This document shows, piece by piece, positions 25,969 to 35,166 of a stretch of 64,000 nt of DNA. Numbering within the stretch: the stretch's first letter is position 1; each line of letters opens with the position of its first letter. The notes beneath the pieces were generated by a model, which saw only the letters and a list, made by a program, of their open reading frames with translations, had not been told where the DNA came from and searched no databases. The DNA comes from Ferrimicrobium sp. (lineage in GTDB: Bacteria > Actinomycetota > Acidimicrobiia > Acidimicrobiales > Acidimicrobiaceae), in contig NZ_DAHXOI010000003.1 in NCBI RefSeq assembly GCF_027364955.1, positions 62,001 to 126,000 of the forward strand, read 5' to 3'. A program made the position numbers and the translations under genes.

Positions 25969-27972
25969 GTGAAGGCCTACCCAACTGAACAAATCCGCAC
26001 CGTCGTCTGCGTTGGCCCCCCAGGTGCCGGCAAGACGAGCTTGGTGGAAGCAATACTATTCCGGGCCGGATCACTACCCCACAAGGGACGGATCGAGGAT
26101 GGCACTACCGTCTCCGATCACACGCCAGAGGAGATCAACCACGGTTACTCGATAGACGCAAGCACGATTGCTACCGAGTACGAGAACGTCAAGATCAACC
26201 TGATCGACACGCCTGGTAGCTCCGAATTCTTCGCCACTACCGCGCTCGCCATGGAAGCTGCCGATGCCGCACTCGTGGTGATCGATGCGCAGACGGTAAC
26301 AAACCCTGAATTACTCCTCCTCTGGAACCTGCTGAACACCCGTCAATTGCCACGTCTGGTCTTTATCAACAAGTGTGATCGCGATCCTGAGGCCTTTGCC
26401 AAGACCGTCAGCCTCTTGCACGAGACGCTCGGCCAACACATCGACCCCATCGAGCTTCCGTTGCCCGAAGGCAATGGCCTCGGTGGAGTCATCGACCTCA
26501 TCGCCAATCGTGGCTTTCTCGAACACGGCACTACCGAATCCGAGATCGTTATTCCTGCGGACCTCGTCGAGCAGGAACGGACAGCTCGCGATACCTTGCT
26601 CGATGAAATCGTCCAGGAGGACGATGCAATTATGGAACGCTATCTCTCCGGCGAAGAATTGCCGACCGACGAACTCGCTCGTGCCCTCTCGGCGAGCGTG
26701 CGAGCCCTCCACCTCACTCCACTGCTCTGTGGCTCTGCCACAGGGGATGTGGGCATGCACCACCTCGTGGACGCACTCATCAATCTTGTGCCCCCACCGA
26801 CGTTGCATCCTCACCCCGGATGGTCGGTGCTTGTTGTCTCGGCAACACAGGATCAATATCTCGGGCGATTGAGTGTCCTCAAGAATCTCGGAGCAGCGTT
26901 GCACCCGGATGATGTGCTCACGTCGGCCGATGGACATGAAGAGCGGCTGCATCAACTCCTCGTGCCTACCCCATCGGAACTGCGTCAAGTGCCCGCGATC
27001 GATCCCGGCGACCTTGTCGTCGTTCCAAAGCTCGCCGCTCCTGTCGGAACCCTCTTAACCCGAGGAGTACAACCCTCCGATCAACCGACCCTCCACCCAG
27101 CCCCGGTACCAGGGTTCACGGTCGCGATCACGACCGAGGCCCCACAAGACGAGGAGCGGCTGGCGGCTAACCTTTTCAAAGTTGCCGGTGATGATCCAGG
27201 GATCAAGATCGATCGTGAACCAGGAACCCATCGGCTGCTTGTTCAGGGTTTTGGCACCAACCATCTCGCCATCACGGTTGAACGCATCCAACGGCGCGGA
27301 CAGTTCAAAGTACAGACTCACGAACCGATCACCCAGTATCGTGAAACGTTCCGTGCACCCGCACAGGCAGAGGGTCGTTACAAGAAACAGACGGGAGGCC
27401 ATGGTCAGTTTGGCGTCGCCACCATCATCGTCGAGCCACTGTCTCGTGATAGCGGTTTTGAGTTCGTAGATGAGATTGTTGGCGGTGCCATTCCTCGCAA
27501 CTTTATCCCCGCGGTGGAGAAGGGCATTCTAGAGGCAATGGAGGCTGGTGGGCTCGTGGGATATCCGATCACCGACATACGCGTACGCCTTATCGATGGC
27601 AAATATCACAGCGTCGACTCCTCCGAGATGAGCTTTAAGATGGCCGGATCCCTGGCCCTGCGAGAGGCCCTTAACCAAGCCCAATCACAGTTACTTGAGC
27701 CGATCACCCGCCTCTTGGTCACCGCTCCCGTATCCCATCAAGGCGATGTCCTTGGTTATCTCAGTTCGAAACGCGGCAAAATTCTCCATACCACGACACC
27801 AGATAGCGCATGGGTGAGCATAGAAGCCGATGTACCAGCAGCAGAGCTCATCTCCTTCGCTCCCGATCTGCGCGCGATGACAAATGGCCTAGGTTCATTC
27901 GTGGGCCAACCTCATCATTACGATGCCGTGCCAGACCATATCGCGACCAAGCTCACCGTCTCGGCGACCTAA
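25969..27972 (+). CDS. EF-G-like translational GTPase (FusA2 type)
   Basis: Protein of 667 residues with the EF-G domain order. G1 is GPPGAGKTSL, G3 DTPGSSEFF and G4 NKCD. Instead of the usual histidine-bearing G1 (DHGKT) and RGITI switch it has HTPEEINHGYSIDAS, as in the FusA2 paralogues of Actinobacteria, so it is not the housekeeping EF-G. Domain IV has KKQTGGHGQFGVA. AAGGAGG lies 8 bases before the chosen GTG; a start 36 codons upstream would run through the promoter. Function is unresolved in the family. It is inserted, on the opposite strand, between HIT and pgsA, which are neighbours in M. tuberculosis. Confidence 0.87.
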   Translation: MKAYPTEQIRTVVCVGPPGAGKTSLVEAILFRAGSLPHKGRIEDGTTVSDHTPEEINHGYSIDASTIATEYENVKINLIDTPGSSEFFATTALAMEAADAALVVIDAQTVTNPELLLLWNLLNTRQLPRLVFINKCDRDPEAFAKTVSLLHETLGQHIDPIELPLPEGNGLGGVIDLIANRGFLEHGTTESEIVIPADLVEQERTARDTLLDEIVQEDDAIMERYLSGEELPTDELARALSASVRALHLTPLLCGSATGDVGMHHLVDALINLVPPPTLHPHPGWSVLVVSATQDQYLGRLSVLKNLGAALHPDDVLTSADGHEERLHQLLVPTPSELRQVPAIDPGDLVVVPKLAAPVGTLLTRGVQPSDQPTLHPAPVPGFTVAITTEAPQDEERLAANLFKVAGDDPGIKIDREPGTHRLLVQGFGTNHLAITVERIQRRGQFKVQTHEPITQYRETFRAPAQAEGRYKKQTGGHGQFGVATIIVEPLSRDSGFEFVDEIVGGAIPRNFIPAVEKGILEAMEAGGLVGYPITDIRVRLIDGKYHSVDSSEMSFKMAGSLALREALNQAQSQLLEPITRLLVTAPVSHQGDVLGYLSSKRGKILHTTTPDSAWVSIEADVPAAELISFAPDLRAMTNGLGSFVGQPHHYDAVPDHIATKLTVSAT

Positions 27973-27979
27973 CCAACCG

Positions 27980-28468
27980 TTAGTGAGCGGACCAATGCGT
28001 GCGCAGTTTTATCAGTGAGTCCGAAAGCGTCTCTGGTAGAACTCGGGTCTCAGCCAGGGTCGACATAAAGTTCGCATCACCGGACCAGCGAGGCACAAGG
28101 TGCACGTGGACGTGCTCAGCAATTCCTGCCCCAGCAGCTCTGCCAAGGTTCATGCCAACATTGATACCCTCCGGGTGATAGGCCGCGCGTAGTGCATCAT
28201 GGGCTGCCCGAATGAAGGCCCACATCTCCTCAGCTAACGCACCATCGAGGCCCGCAAGATCCCCAACATGCGCATTGGGTACCACCATGAGATGTCCAGA
28301 AGTATAGGGATAGAGGTTGAGCACCACAAAACAGGTATCCCCGCGAGCAATCACGTAGTGCGCATCATCATGGTCTGGCTCGGCGCCGATCGTGCAGAAC
28401 ACGCATCCGACTGGGCGATCCTCTCCTGCGACAAATTGTGCGCGCCAACCGGCAAAGAGATGTTCCAT
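27980..28468 (-). CDS. HIT-family nucleotide hydrolase/phosphorylase (Ap4A phosphorylase type)
   Basis: Protein of 162 residues. The histidine triad is HVHVHLVPRW, and a CVFC motif near residue 22 pairs with downstream histidines as in the mycobacterial Ap4A phosphorylase group. It acts on dinucleoside polyphosphates or AMP-conjugates. Its ATG overlaps the thrS stop by one base. The pairing with thrS is conserved in Actinobacteria, which suggests clean-up of Ap4A made by aminoacyl-tRNA synthetases. Confidence 0.9.
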   Translation of the reverse strand: MEHLFAGWRAQFVAGEDRPVGCVFCTIGAEPDHDDAHYVIARGDTCFVVLNLYPYTSGHLMVVPNAHVGDLAGLDGALAEEMWAFIRAAHDALRAAYHPEGINVGMNLGRAAGAGIAEHVHVHLVPRWSGDANFMSTLAETRVLPETLSDSLIKLRTHWSAH

Positions 28469-30396
28469 CAGAAGGCGTCGAGAGTAGGTTCCTGAAGGGC
28501 CCCCACCGCTTCAGCGACGAACACGTCAAGTGCAATGCCACGCTGTTCTTTGGCATCTCCTCGGCGGTTCACGCCAACGGTGCCAGCGCTCACATCATTA
28601 TTGCCGACGACGAGGATATAGGGAACCTTATCCATCTTCGCCTTTCGAATTCGGCCACCCAAGGGCTCGCCTGCAGAACCGACAACAACACGTAACCCGT
28701 TAGTTTTACAGGTTTGCGCCACAGTGTGCGCCCAATCGTGGGCCTCCTCAGTGACGGGCAGAATGCGAATCTGCTCCTCTAACAGCCAGCCTGGCAATGC
28801 TCCTGCATAGTGTTCTGTTAATATGGCAAAGAACCGCTCCACTGATCCAAACAGCGCGCGATGAATCATGTAGGGGCGAAGCTTCTGATTGCTCGTATCT
28901 TGGAACTCCAGCGCGAACCGTTGCGGCTCCTGGAGATCGATCTGGAGCGTCGAGAGTTGCCATCGTCGACCGATCGCATCCGTGAGGTGGATATCAATCT
29001 TGGGTGCATAGAACGCCCCCTCTCCTTCGGCTATCGAGTACTCGATGCCAGAGGTGTCAAGGGCAAGCCGGGCGGCCTCGGTAGCGAAGTCCCATTCGGC
29101 ATCGTTGCCTACGGACTTCTCCGGTCGCGTCGAAAGCTCTGCATCAAAATCCTCAAGGCCAAACGCGCGTAAGATTGCGATGACAAATCGCAGAAGCCGT
29201 CCCAACTCATCCTTCAGTTGGGAAGGAGTGCAAAAGATATGAGAGTCATCTTGGGTAAGACCGCGCACCCTGAGCAAACCGTGAAGGGTTCCCGAACGTT
29301 CGTAACGGTAGACCGTTCCGAATTCAAAGAGTCGCAGTGGTAGGTCGCGATACGAACGTGGTTGTGAGCGATAGATGAGCATATGGCCAGGACAGTTCAT
29401 GGGCTTCGGATAATAGAGATCCCCCTCATCAAGCTCCATAGGTGGGTACATCCCCTCCTTATACCACTCCAAGTGGCCCGAGGTTTCGTAGAGCGTCGAT
29501 TTCGCGAGATGCGGGGTCCACGCGAGCTCGTAACCCGCCTCAAGGTGCTTGGTTCGTGAGAACTCCTCCATTCGATAGCGGATATAGGCTCCCTTTGGGT
29601 GAAACACCACAAGTCCAGAACCGATCTCCGGCGGAAAGTGAAACCAATCCAACTCCTGGCCCAACCGGCGGTGATCTCGTTTCTCTGACTCCTCCAGGAA
29701 AGTGAGATAATCCTCGGTAGCCTTCTCGGAGGCAAAGGCGATGCCGTAGATGCGCTGCAGCTGCGGGCGTTTTTCGTCCCCACGCCAGTAGGCGCCCGAC
29801 ACCCGTTGCAGTCGGAAGCTCTTGAGGTAACGAGTTGAGGGAACATGGGGCCCCCGGCACAGGTCAACAAAATCGGGACGATTACGGTAGACCGAGACGA
29901 GCTGCGTCTCGTCAACATCACGGATGGCGGCCAAGATCTCTCTCTTAAAGAGCTGCGAAGCAAAGAGCTCTTCAGCCTCCGCAATCGTGACCTCAGCCCG
30001 TATGAAGGGTTGATCCTCTCCCACGATACGGCGCATCTCCCCCTCGACCTTCGCAAGGTCTGATTCCTCGAAACGCCCATCATTGTTCAAGAGGAAGTCG
30101 TAAAAGAAACCGTCATCGGTCGTGGGACCAATCGCGTACTGCGCCCCAGGGAACAGTCTCACCACTGCCTGGGCAAGCACATGGGCCGACGAGTGCCGCA
30201 CGATATCGAGCCCATCATGACTATCGGCGTGGATGAGCACCACCTCATCATCAGGATCGAGGGGATGTCTGATATCCACCAGTGCACCGTTGACCCGCAA
30301 GGCGACCACATCCTTGGCGGTTGCCTTTGGCAGCCGAGTGAGAAGATCGGTACCACTGCTCACGGACTCTTCATAGTCCTGACCGTCTAGCTTCAC
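28468..30396 (-). CDS. thrS: Threonyl-tRNA synthetase
   Basis: Class II synthetase of 642 residues. An N-terminal TGS domain is followed by the editing domain (HSSAHVLAQAV and its second-half CRGPHVPSTRYL), the catalytic core (PMNCPGHMLIYRS, RYERSGTLHGLLRVRGLTQDD) and the anticodon-binding domain. The GTG start overlaps the mshC stop as GTGA. It charges threonine onto tRNA-Thr in the cytoplasm. It is followed directly by the HIT gene. Confidence 0.97.
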   Translation of the reverse strand: MKLDGQDYEESVSSGTDLLTRLPKATAKDVVALRVNGALVDIRHPLDPDDEVVLIHADSHDGLDIVRHSSAHVLAQAVVRLFPGAQYAIGPTTDDGFFYDFLLNNDGRFEESDLAKVEGEMRRIVGEDQPFIRAEVTIAEAEELFASQLFKREILAAIRDVDETQLVSVYRNRPDFVDLCRGPHVPSTRYLKSFRLQRVSGAYWRGDEKRPQLQRIYGIAFASEKATEDYLTFLEESEKRDHRRLGQELDWFHFPPEIGSGLVVFHPKGAYIRYRMEEFSRTKHLEAGYELAWTPHLAKSTLYETSGHLEWYKEGMYPPMELDEGDLYYPKPMNCPGHMLIYRSQPRSYRDLPLRLFEFGTVYRYERSGTLHGLLRVRGLTQDDSHIFCTPSQLKDELGRLLRFVIAILRAFGLEDFDAELSTRPEKSVGNDAEWDFATEAARLALDTSGIEYSIAEGEGAFYAPKIDIHLTDAIGRRWQLSTLQIDLQEPQRFALEFQDTSNQKLRPYMIHRALFGSVERFFAILTEHYAGALPGWLLEEQIRILPVTEEAHDWAHTVAQTCKTNGLRVVVGSAGEPLGGRIRKAKMDKVPYILVVGNNDVSAGTVGVNRRGDAKEQRGIALDVFVAEAVGALQEPTLDAF

Positions 30397-31514
30397 GCAA
30401 CCTCCAAATCGATTCCCAATAATGTAGCCGTATCTCTGACACCCTGACCCTCAGCGACGGCACGTTCGATAGCCGCGATGGCTGTAGGAGTATCGAGGTC
30501 ATTGTCGAGTGCCGCCGCTACTTCATCAAAAGCACCTCTACCTGGACCGCTCGATCGCCACCTGGCAATACGCTCCTTTGCGCTCGCCAACACGGCATCG
30601 GACCAGTCCCAAGTCGATCGATAGTGATGGCTCAAAATGGCCAAGCGGATCTCCTCGCCGGTGGAATCTTTGAGTAGGTCACCGACGAACACAAGGTTCC
30701 CAAGTGACTTGGACATCTTGACACCGTCAAGGCAGACCATCCCAACATGCATCCAGTGTTTTACGAATTCACCGCCGGTAATCGCCTCCGTCTGTGCCGC
30801 TTCACACTCATGGTGAGGGAAGATCAGATCGGAACCGCCTCCATGGATATCGACGACCGGACCTAATTCCCGCATGGCTAGTGCAGAGCATTCAATATGC
30901 CATCCAGGACGTCCTGGCCCAAAGCGTGACTCCCATGAAGGCTCGTCCGGAAGCGACGGTTGCCACAACACAAAGTCGAGCGGGTCACGCTTTCGTAGAT
31001 CACCTGGATTACCACCCCGCTCGGCGGCAAGCTCCATCATCATGTCACGCGGAAGGTGGGACACCTTCCCAAAATGTGGCGCCTTTGCCACCTCAAAGTA
31101 GACCCAGCCATCGACTTGGTAGGCAAAACCACCATCCATGAGATCACCGACCATCGTCAAAATCTCTGGAATCGCCGAGGTTGCCCTCGGCTCTGCATGT
31201 GGTCGAGCAAGGCCGAGGCCAGCCATGTCGCGATCGAACTTAGCCATCTCTCGCGCAGCGAGATCCAGATAGTTCGCGCCAATCGTCCGAGCCTTGCGCA
31301 GGATATCATCATCGACGTCGGTCACATTCCGCACACACGTAGAGACCACGTTGTGCCGCGCAAGATTGCGCTGCAAGAGATCGAAGGTCACATAGACCGC
31401 TGCATGACCCATGTGGGCAGCGTCATAGGGAGTGATGCCGCAGGTATAGATACGGGCGACTTGGTGGACATCAAGCTCAACAAGCGCCTCGCGGGCGGTA
31501 TCAAAGATCTTCAC
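30393..31514 (-). CDS. mshC: Mycothiol ligase (cysteine:GlcN-inositol ligase)
   Basis: CysRS-like ATP-dependent ligase of 373 residues that joins cysteine to GlcN-Ins in mycothiol synthesis. The opening TCGITPYDAAHMGHAAVY, with zinc ligand C25, is the MshC form; true CysRS has CGPTVYDxxHIGNAR. KMSKSLGN is present and the tRNA-binding C-terminal domain of CysRS is missing. It is somewhat shorter than mycobacterial MshC (about 410). It lies directly between fno and thrS. A truncated CysRS is the alternative and less likely. Confidence 0.87.
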   Translation of the reverse strand: MKIFDTAREALVELDVHQVARIYTCGITPYDAAHMGHAAVYVTFDLLQRNLARHNVVSTCVRNVTDVDDDILRKARTIGANYLDLAAREMAKFDRDMAGLGLARPHAEPRATSAIPEILTMVGDLMDGGFAYQVDGWVYFEVAKAPHFGKVSHLPRDMMMELAAERGGNPGDLRKRDPLDFVLWQPSLPDEPSWESRFGPGRPGWHIECSALAMRELGPVVDIHGGGSDLIFPHHECEAAQTEAITGGEFVKHWMHVGMVCLDGVKMSKSLGNLVFVGDLLKDSTGEEIRLAILSHHYRSTWDWSDAVLASAKERIARWRSSGPGRGAFDEVAAALDNDLDTPTAIAAIERAVAEGQGVRDTATLLGIDLEVA

Positions 31515-32174
31515 TTACGCAACCTCCACGCCAGTCAGGCGAATTGACGCCGTCGCCTTGTACCGTAAATTGATGTTTAATAGCACTGCCGTCATCGCCT
31601 CGATAGCGGGTGCCTGGGCCAGTGAGCCAGCCTCCAGGACCCGCAGTCCCGGGATCCTTGTCAGGATAGCCGCCACCTGACTCCTCGCGCTAGAGGAATC
31701 AGCGCAGACAAGCGTATCAACCTCGACAGGTCGGGAGAGGTTGGCCAACGATCGTGCAGGTACATGATGAAGGGCTGCAACCACCATGGCTGCAGGCAGT
31801 CTCGCCTGTAGGAGCTGGGCCGCCGAGCCTCGCGGAACGGTGAGAGCGGCGAACTCGTCACCTACCTTCACCAGTGCGTTGGCCATCGAGACGACGATCT
31901 TGCCCTCAAGGAGGTGTTCGAGTGGTTCCACTAACCGGATCGTGGCTTCCCAGGGAACCGCTACAAAAACCATCTGCGCTCTGGCGACCTCTTCGTTGTC
32001 GGCGCCAACCAGGTATCCATCCACCTCCGGCCACCGCCCCATCATGCCCTTGGCAACCTCGACGGCCTTGGTCCTGTCCCTCGAACCCAACCCCACCGAC
32101 AGATGGCTCGCCGCAAGTCGTGCACCCAGCGCACTGCCCAGAGGGCCCGTCCCTCCCAATATTCCGATCTGCAA
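31515..32174 (-). CDS. F420H2:NADP oxidoreductase (Fno-like)
   Basis: Reductase of 219 residues with an N-terminal Rossmann fold: GILGGTGPLGSALGARLA, then GLGSRD, an NADP-type end of strand two. AVPWEATIRLVEPL and VVAALHHVPARSL follow the Fno pattern. It moves hydride between F420 and NADP; FbiC, which makes the F420 chromophore, is encoded in the same window. TTG before QIGILGG was chosen because GAGGAG is 6 bases upstream; a TTG two codons earlier abuts the Shine-Dalgarno. Other NADP-dependent members of the same fold family are possible. Confidence 0.8.
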   Translation of the reverse strand: MQIGILGGTGPLGSALGARLAASHLSVGLGSRDRTKAVEVAKGMMGRWPEVDGYLVGADNEEVARAQMVFVAVPWEATIRLVEPLEHLLEGKIVVSMANALVKVGDEFAALTVPRGSAAQLLQARLPAAMVVAALHHVPARSLANLSRPVEVDTLVCADSSSARSQVAAILTRIPGLRVLEAGSLAQAPAIEAMTAVLLNINLRYKATASIRLTGVEVA

Positions 32175-32266
32175 ACCCAACTCCTCACTCGATGTCGTTT
32201 CGTTGTGTGCTCATACCAATCTAAGCTGCTATTACTCTGAGTAGAGTTTACGGCCAGGGAGATGGA

Positions 32267-33040
32267 ATGGGCATCCTAGACGAAAAGCAGCTTCTGATCA
32301 CTGGTGTTCTCAACACCTCATCGATCGCGTATCATATCGCCTCCGTCGCGCGCAACGAAGGCGCCGAGACAATTCTCACGGGTTTTGGTCGGGGTCTCTC
32401 AATCACCCGACGAGTCGCAGCGAAGTTGGGGGCCGATGTGCAGGTCATCGAACTCGACGCTGGTGACCCCACCTCAGTCGATCAGGCAGCCGTCGAAGTG
32501 GGTAAGCGCTGGTCGCATCTTGACGGAATTGTCCACGCCATCGGTTACGCGCCACCCTCCTGCCTGGACAAGCCGATGCTGGAAGCCCCATGGGAGGATG
32601 TCGCCATTGCCCTCCAGGTATCGGCATTTTCCCTCTCGGAGCTGGCCAGAGCATTTCGCCCGCTGTTGGCAGCCGCCGAAGGAGCATCGATCGTGGGTCT
32701 TGACTTCGACGCAACCGTCGCGTGGCCTGGCTACAACTGGATGGGTGTCGCCAAGGCTGGTCTCGAATCGCTCAGTCGCTATCTGGCTCGAGAACTCGGA
32801 GGTTCCCAAATCCGCGTCAATCTCATCTCTGCAGGGCCGATTCGAACCATCGCCGCCAAATCGATTGACGCCTTCAAAATGTTCCAAGACAACTGGGGGG
32901 ATCGCTCCCCGCTCGGTTGGGACCCCGAGAACGCCCTACCTGTCGCCCGGAGCGTGGTAGCCCTCTTGTCCGACTTCTTCCCGATGACCACTGGCGAACT
33001 GATTCACGTCGACGGTGGTTACCATGCCTTCGGGGCGTAA
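32267..33040 (+). CDS. inhA: Enoyl-ACP reductase (InhA/FabI type)
   Basis: NADH-dependent reductase of 257 residues for the last step of fatty acid elongation. The opening GILDEKQLLITGVLNTSSIAYHIA (first part only quoted as family form) matches InhA, with the catalytic Y156 and K163 in GYNWMGVAKAG, near the InhA positions 158 and 165. PIRTIAAKSI precedes the substrate loop. GGGAG precedes the ATG. It is a single gene, divergent from fno, with no fabG beside it. Confidence 0.92.
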   Translation: MGILDEKQLLITGVLNTSSIAYHIASVARNEGAETILTGFGRGLSITRRVAAKLGADVQVIELDAGDPTSVDQAAVEVGKRWSHLDGIVHAIGYAPPSCLDKPMLEAPWEDVAIALQVSAFSLSELARAFRPLLAAAEGASIVGLDFDATVAWPGYNWMGVAKAGLESLSRYLARELGGSQIRVNLISAGPIRTIAAKSIDAFKMFQDNWGDRSPLGWDPENALPVARSVVALLSDFFPMTTGELIHVDGGYHAFGA

Positions 33041-33080
33041 CCTAGACGTTGGCCCATGGTTTGGTCCACGAACGTCTGGG
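33041..33080 (+). terminator. Candidate transcription terminator after inhA
   Basis: CCTAGACGTT directly after the inhA stop pairs with AACGTCTGGG, giving a 10-bp stem with one T-G wobble and a 20-base loop. No T tract follows. Position right behind the stop supports a terminator or 3' stabilising hairpin. Confidence 0.45.
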
Positions 33081-33264
33081 CACATAATGCTTAACTGATG
33101 CCTTGACAGCACTCAATCAGATGACTAGTCTAGGGCATGGCTCATGGAAGAGCCACGGGGTCATCACTCCATGGCGAGTGAAACGCACCATCGAAAGGGT
33201 TCCGATCTACGGGTCGAGGAACAGGAATGATGCCCCAGATTGAAGACACTGCCAAGGAGGGCTC

Positions 33265-34056
33265 ATGCCACAACCGTTGCGCAATCTGCGCATCGCGGCC
33301 GTTACCATCATCACCGCGGTAGTCGCCACAAGCCTAAGCGCGTCCACGCAACTCACCAACGTAATCATCAAGGGAGGAGGATCGGGTTCAACCTATCACA
33401 TCATCCTGCGCGGATCGCGCTCGGAGACCGCACACCCTGGTGCTCCATCACTCGGGCCAGTCTTTCTTCCCTCACTCGTCACCCATACCGGGGCATCGCT
33501 AGCGGTGAGTTGTGTGACCTATCACACCGTTGTTCCTCCTTCTCAACCTCTCTACCAGGCTGAAGTATCGTGGGCAGAGGCGATGTGGGCACGCCTGAGC
33601 GTATACCCACGATGTGACACCAGCCCCATCAGCCATCTGGATCTCCTCGCCCTCTGGACCCAAGTGGTGAACGACCGACTACCTCGACCCAGCATCGCAG
33701 CGCATCCGTCGTTCGGAATCGTCAACGTTCCTTTGCAGCTGCTCACCTCGACGACTCCGACTGCAACCACTACGTTGTCCACCAACGATGGACCGCTTGT
33801 GATCCACGCTTGGTCATGGAGTTCTTGGCAGTTCAACCAGGCGCCTCCGCCTGGAGTTCCTGCAACGGGAAACGCAGCCCTGACATGGTACCGCCCAGAG
33901 CAATCAGGCCTCCTTCAGGTCTCCTTAGTGGAGCATTGGTCAGCCGATTATCGTGTTGGAGGTCTCACTGGTTCGCTGCCAAACCTAGATGTTGGTGCAA
34001 ACACCATCAGCCTCCCGGTCGTTGCACTCACGACCGAACTCCGGAACGTACAGTAG
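33265..34056 (+). CDS. Secreted protein of unknown function
   Basis: Protein of 263 residues with an N-terminal signal (basic start, hydrophobic AAVTIITAVVATSL, likely cleavage after SLSA). The mature part is Ser/Thr/Pro rich and has two cysteines only (VSCVTYH and PRCDTS), which could form a disulfide. AAGGAGG lies 4 bases before the ATG. I recognise no domain. It stands alone between inhA and a HAD hydrolase, and is presumably exported by Sec. Confidence 0.65.
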   Translation: MPQPLRNLRIAAVTIITAVVATSLSASTQLTNVIIKGGGSGSTYHIILRGSRSETAHPGAPSLGPVFLPSLVTHTGASLAVSCVTYHTVVPPSQPLYQAEVSWAEAMWARLSVYPRCDTSPISHLDLLALWTQVVNDRLPRPSIAAHPSFGIVNVPLQLLTSTTPTATTTLSTNDGPLVIHAWSWSSWQFNQAPPPGVPATGNAALTWYRPEQSGLLQVSLVEHWSADYRVGGLTGSLPNLDVGANTISLPVVALTTELRNVQ

Positions 34057-34396
34057 TCTGGGTGGATGCAGGCTGCTACATAGCTACCAGTTGCCCTCCA
34101 TTAGCGAAAAACACGCGAACCATTCTGATCTCTTGCGCCGCGTCCCCATCAGCGGACGCGGCGGAGGAAGGTCCGAATCGGCTCCAACATCTCATGAGGA
34201 ACCATGACTGTCCATACCGCGCGATGACGCGACACCGGAGCGAAAACCCGTTGTGTATCGGTGTTCGCCGGCACTGCCGTTGGCAGACTGTAATGGATCT
34301 GCGGGCCCAAGGGGCCTCGGGAATCGAATGCACGCTACAAGAGTCCCAATCGGCAAAGCCAAGATCAGGGACTGACACCCGGTAGAGTGTGACGGT
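34057..34396. other. Intergenic region of 340 bp, nothing recognised
   Basis: It separates the secreted protein from the HAD hydrolase on the same strand. Open frames across it are short or antisense to the hydrolase and lack ribosome sites. No hairpin or repeat stands out. Confidence 0.4.
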
Positions 34397-35056
34397 GTGA
34401 GCGAAGCGGAATCCATACGCACCACAACCGGGACGCCCCCCGCTACCGCCGTTGTCTTCGATCTCGGTGGTGTTTTCATCGATTGGGATCCACGGCACCT
34501 CTACCGCAAAATCTTCGCCAACGAGCGCGACATGGAACGCTTCCTCGAGCAGGTTTGCACACCAACTTGGCATGCCCAGCTCGATCGCGGCGTTCCGTTC
34601 TCCATCGCATCACAAGCACTACTCACCGCCAACCCTGGGCTCGCGGGCCCGATCCACGCCTATCACGATCGCTTTCCAGAGATGTGGGGGCCCGTTTCGC
34701 ACCAGATGGTCGCGCTCTTGCATCGGCTCAACGATGCCGGCCACCCAACCTATGCGGCAACGAACTGGCCCGGCGAGTACTGGGATGCGGCGATGGCGAC
34801 GTTTGCATTCCTAGCAACCTTTCGCGGCATTCTCGTATCAGGAGGCATCGGTGTTGCCAAACCATCTCGCTACTTCTTCGATATCCTTTCCACAACGTTC
34901 CCAATCACTCCTTCGCAGACAGTCTTCGTCGATGATCGTGCGGAGAATGTGCAGGCTGCAGCCGACGCCGGCTACCGTAGCCACCGATACGTTGGCATGA
35001 ACGCACTGGAATCGTATCTCCAGGACAATGGCCTTGGGGTGGATGCACCGATCTAA
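34397..35056 (+). CDS. HAD-superfamily hydrolase (YihX/haloacid dehalogenase-like)
   Basis: Protein of 219 residues. The nucleophile motif is VVFDLGGVFIDWDP, motif II has ATNWP, and FVDDRAENVQAAADAG closes the acidic site, with the helical cap between. This pattern is that of the IA group acting on sugar phosphates or related small phosphates. The GTG start has only a weak purine run upstream; the next internal starts would remove the variable N-terminus only. No operon partner is evident. Confidence 0.82.
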   Translation: MSEAESIRTTTGTPPATAVVFDLGGVFIDWDPRHLYRKIFANERDMERFLEQVCTPTWHAQLDRGVPFSIASQALLTANPGLAGPIHAYHDRFPEMWGPVSHQMVALLHRLNDAGHPTYAATNWPGEYWDAAMATFAFLATFRGILVSGGIGVAKPSRYFFDILSTTFPITPSQTVFVDDRAENVQAAADAGYRSHRYVGMNALESYLQDNGLGVDAPI

Positions 35057-35166
35057 AGCACCAACGAGTGACTGCAGATTCCACCAACGTCTACCGCAGC
35101 GAGCTATGGGAATTGCTGCCTTCACCGCCACCGTCCACATGGACCCGACACTCGAGCATTTGGTAC

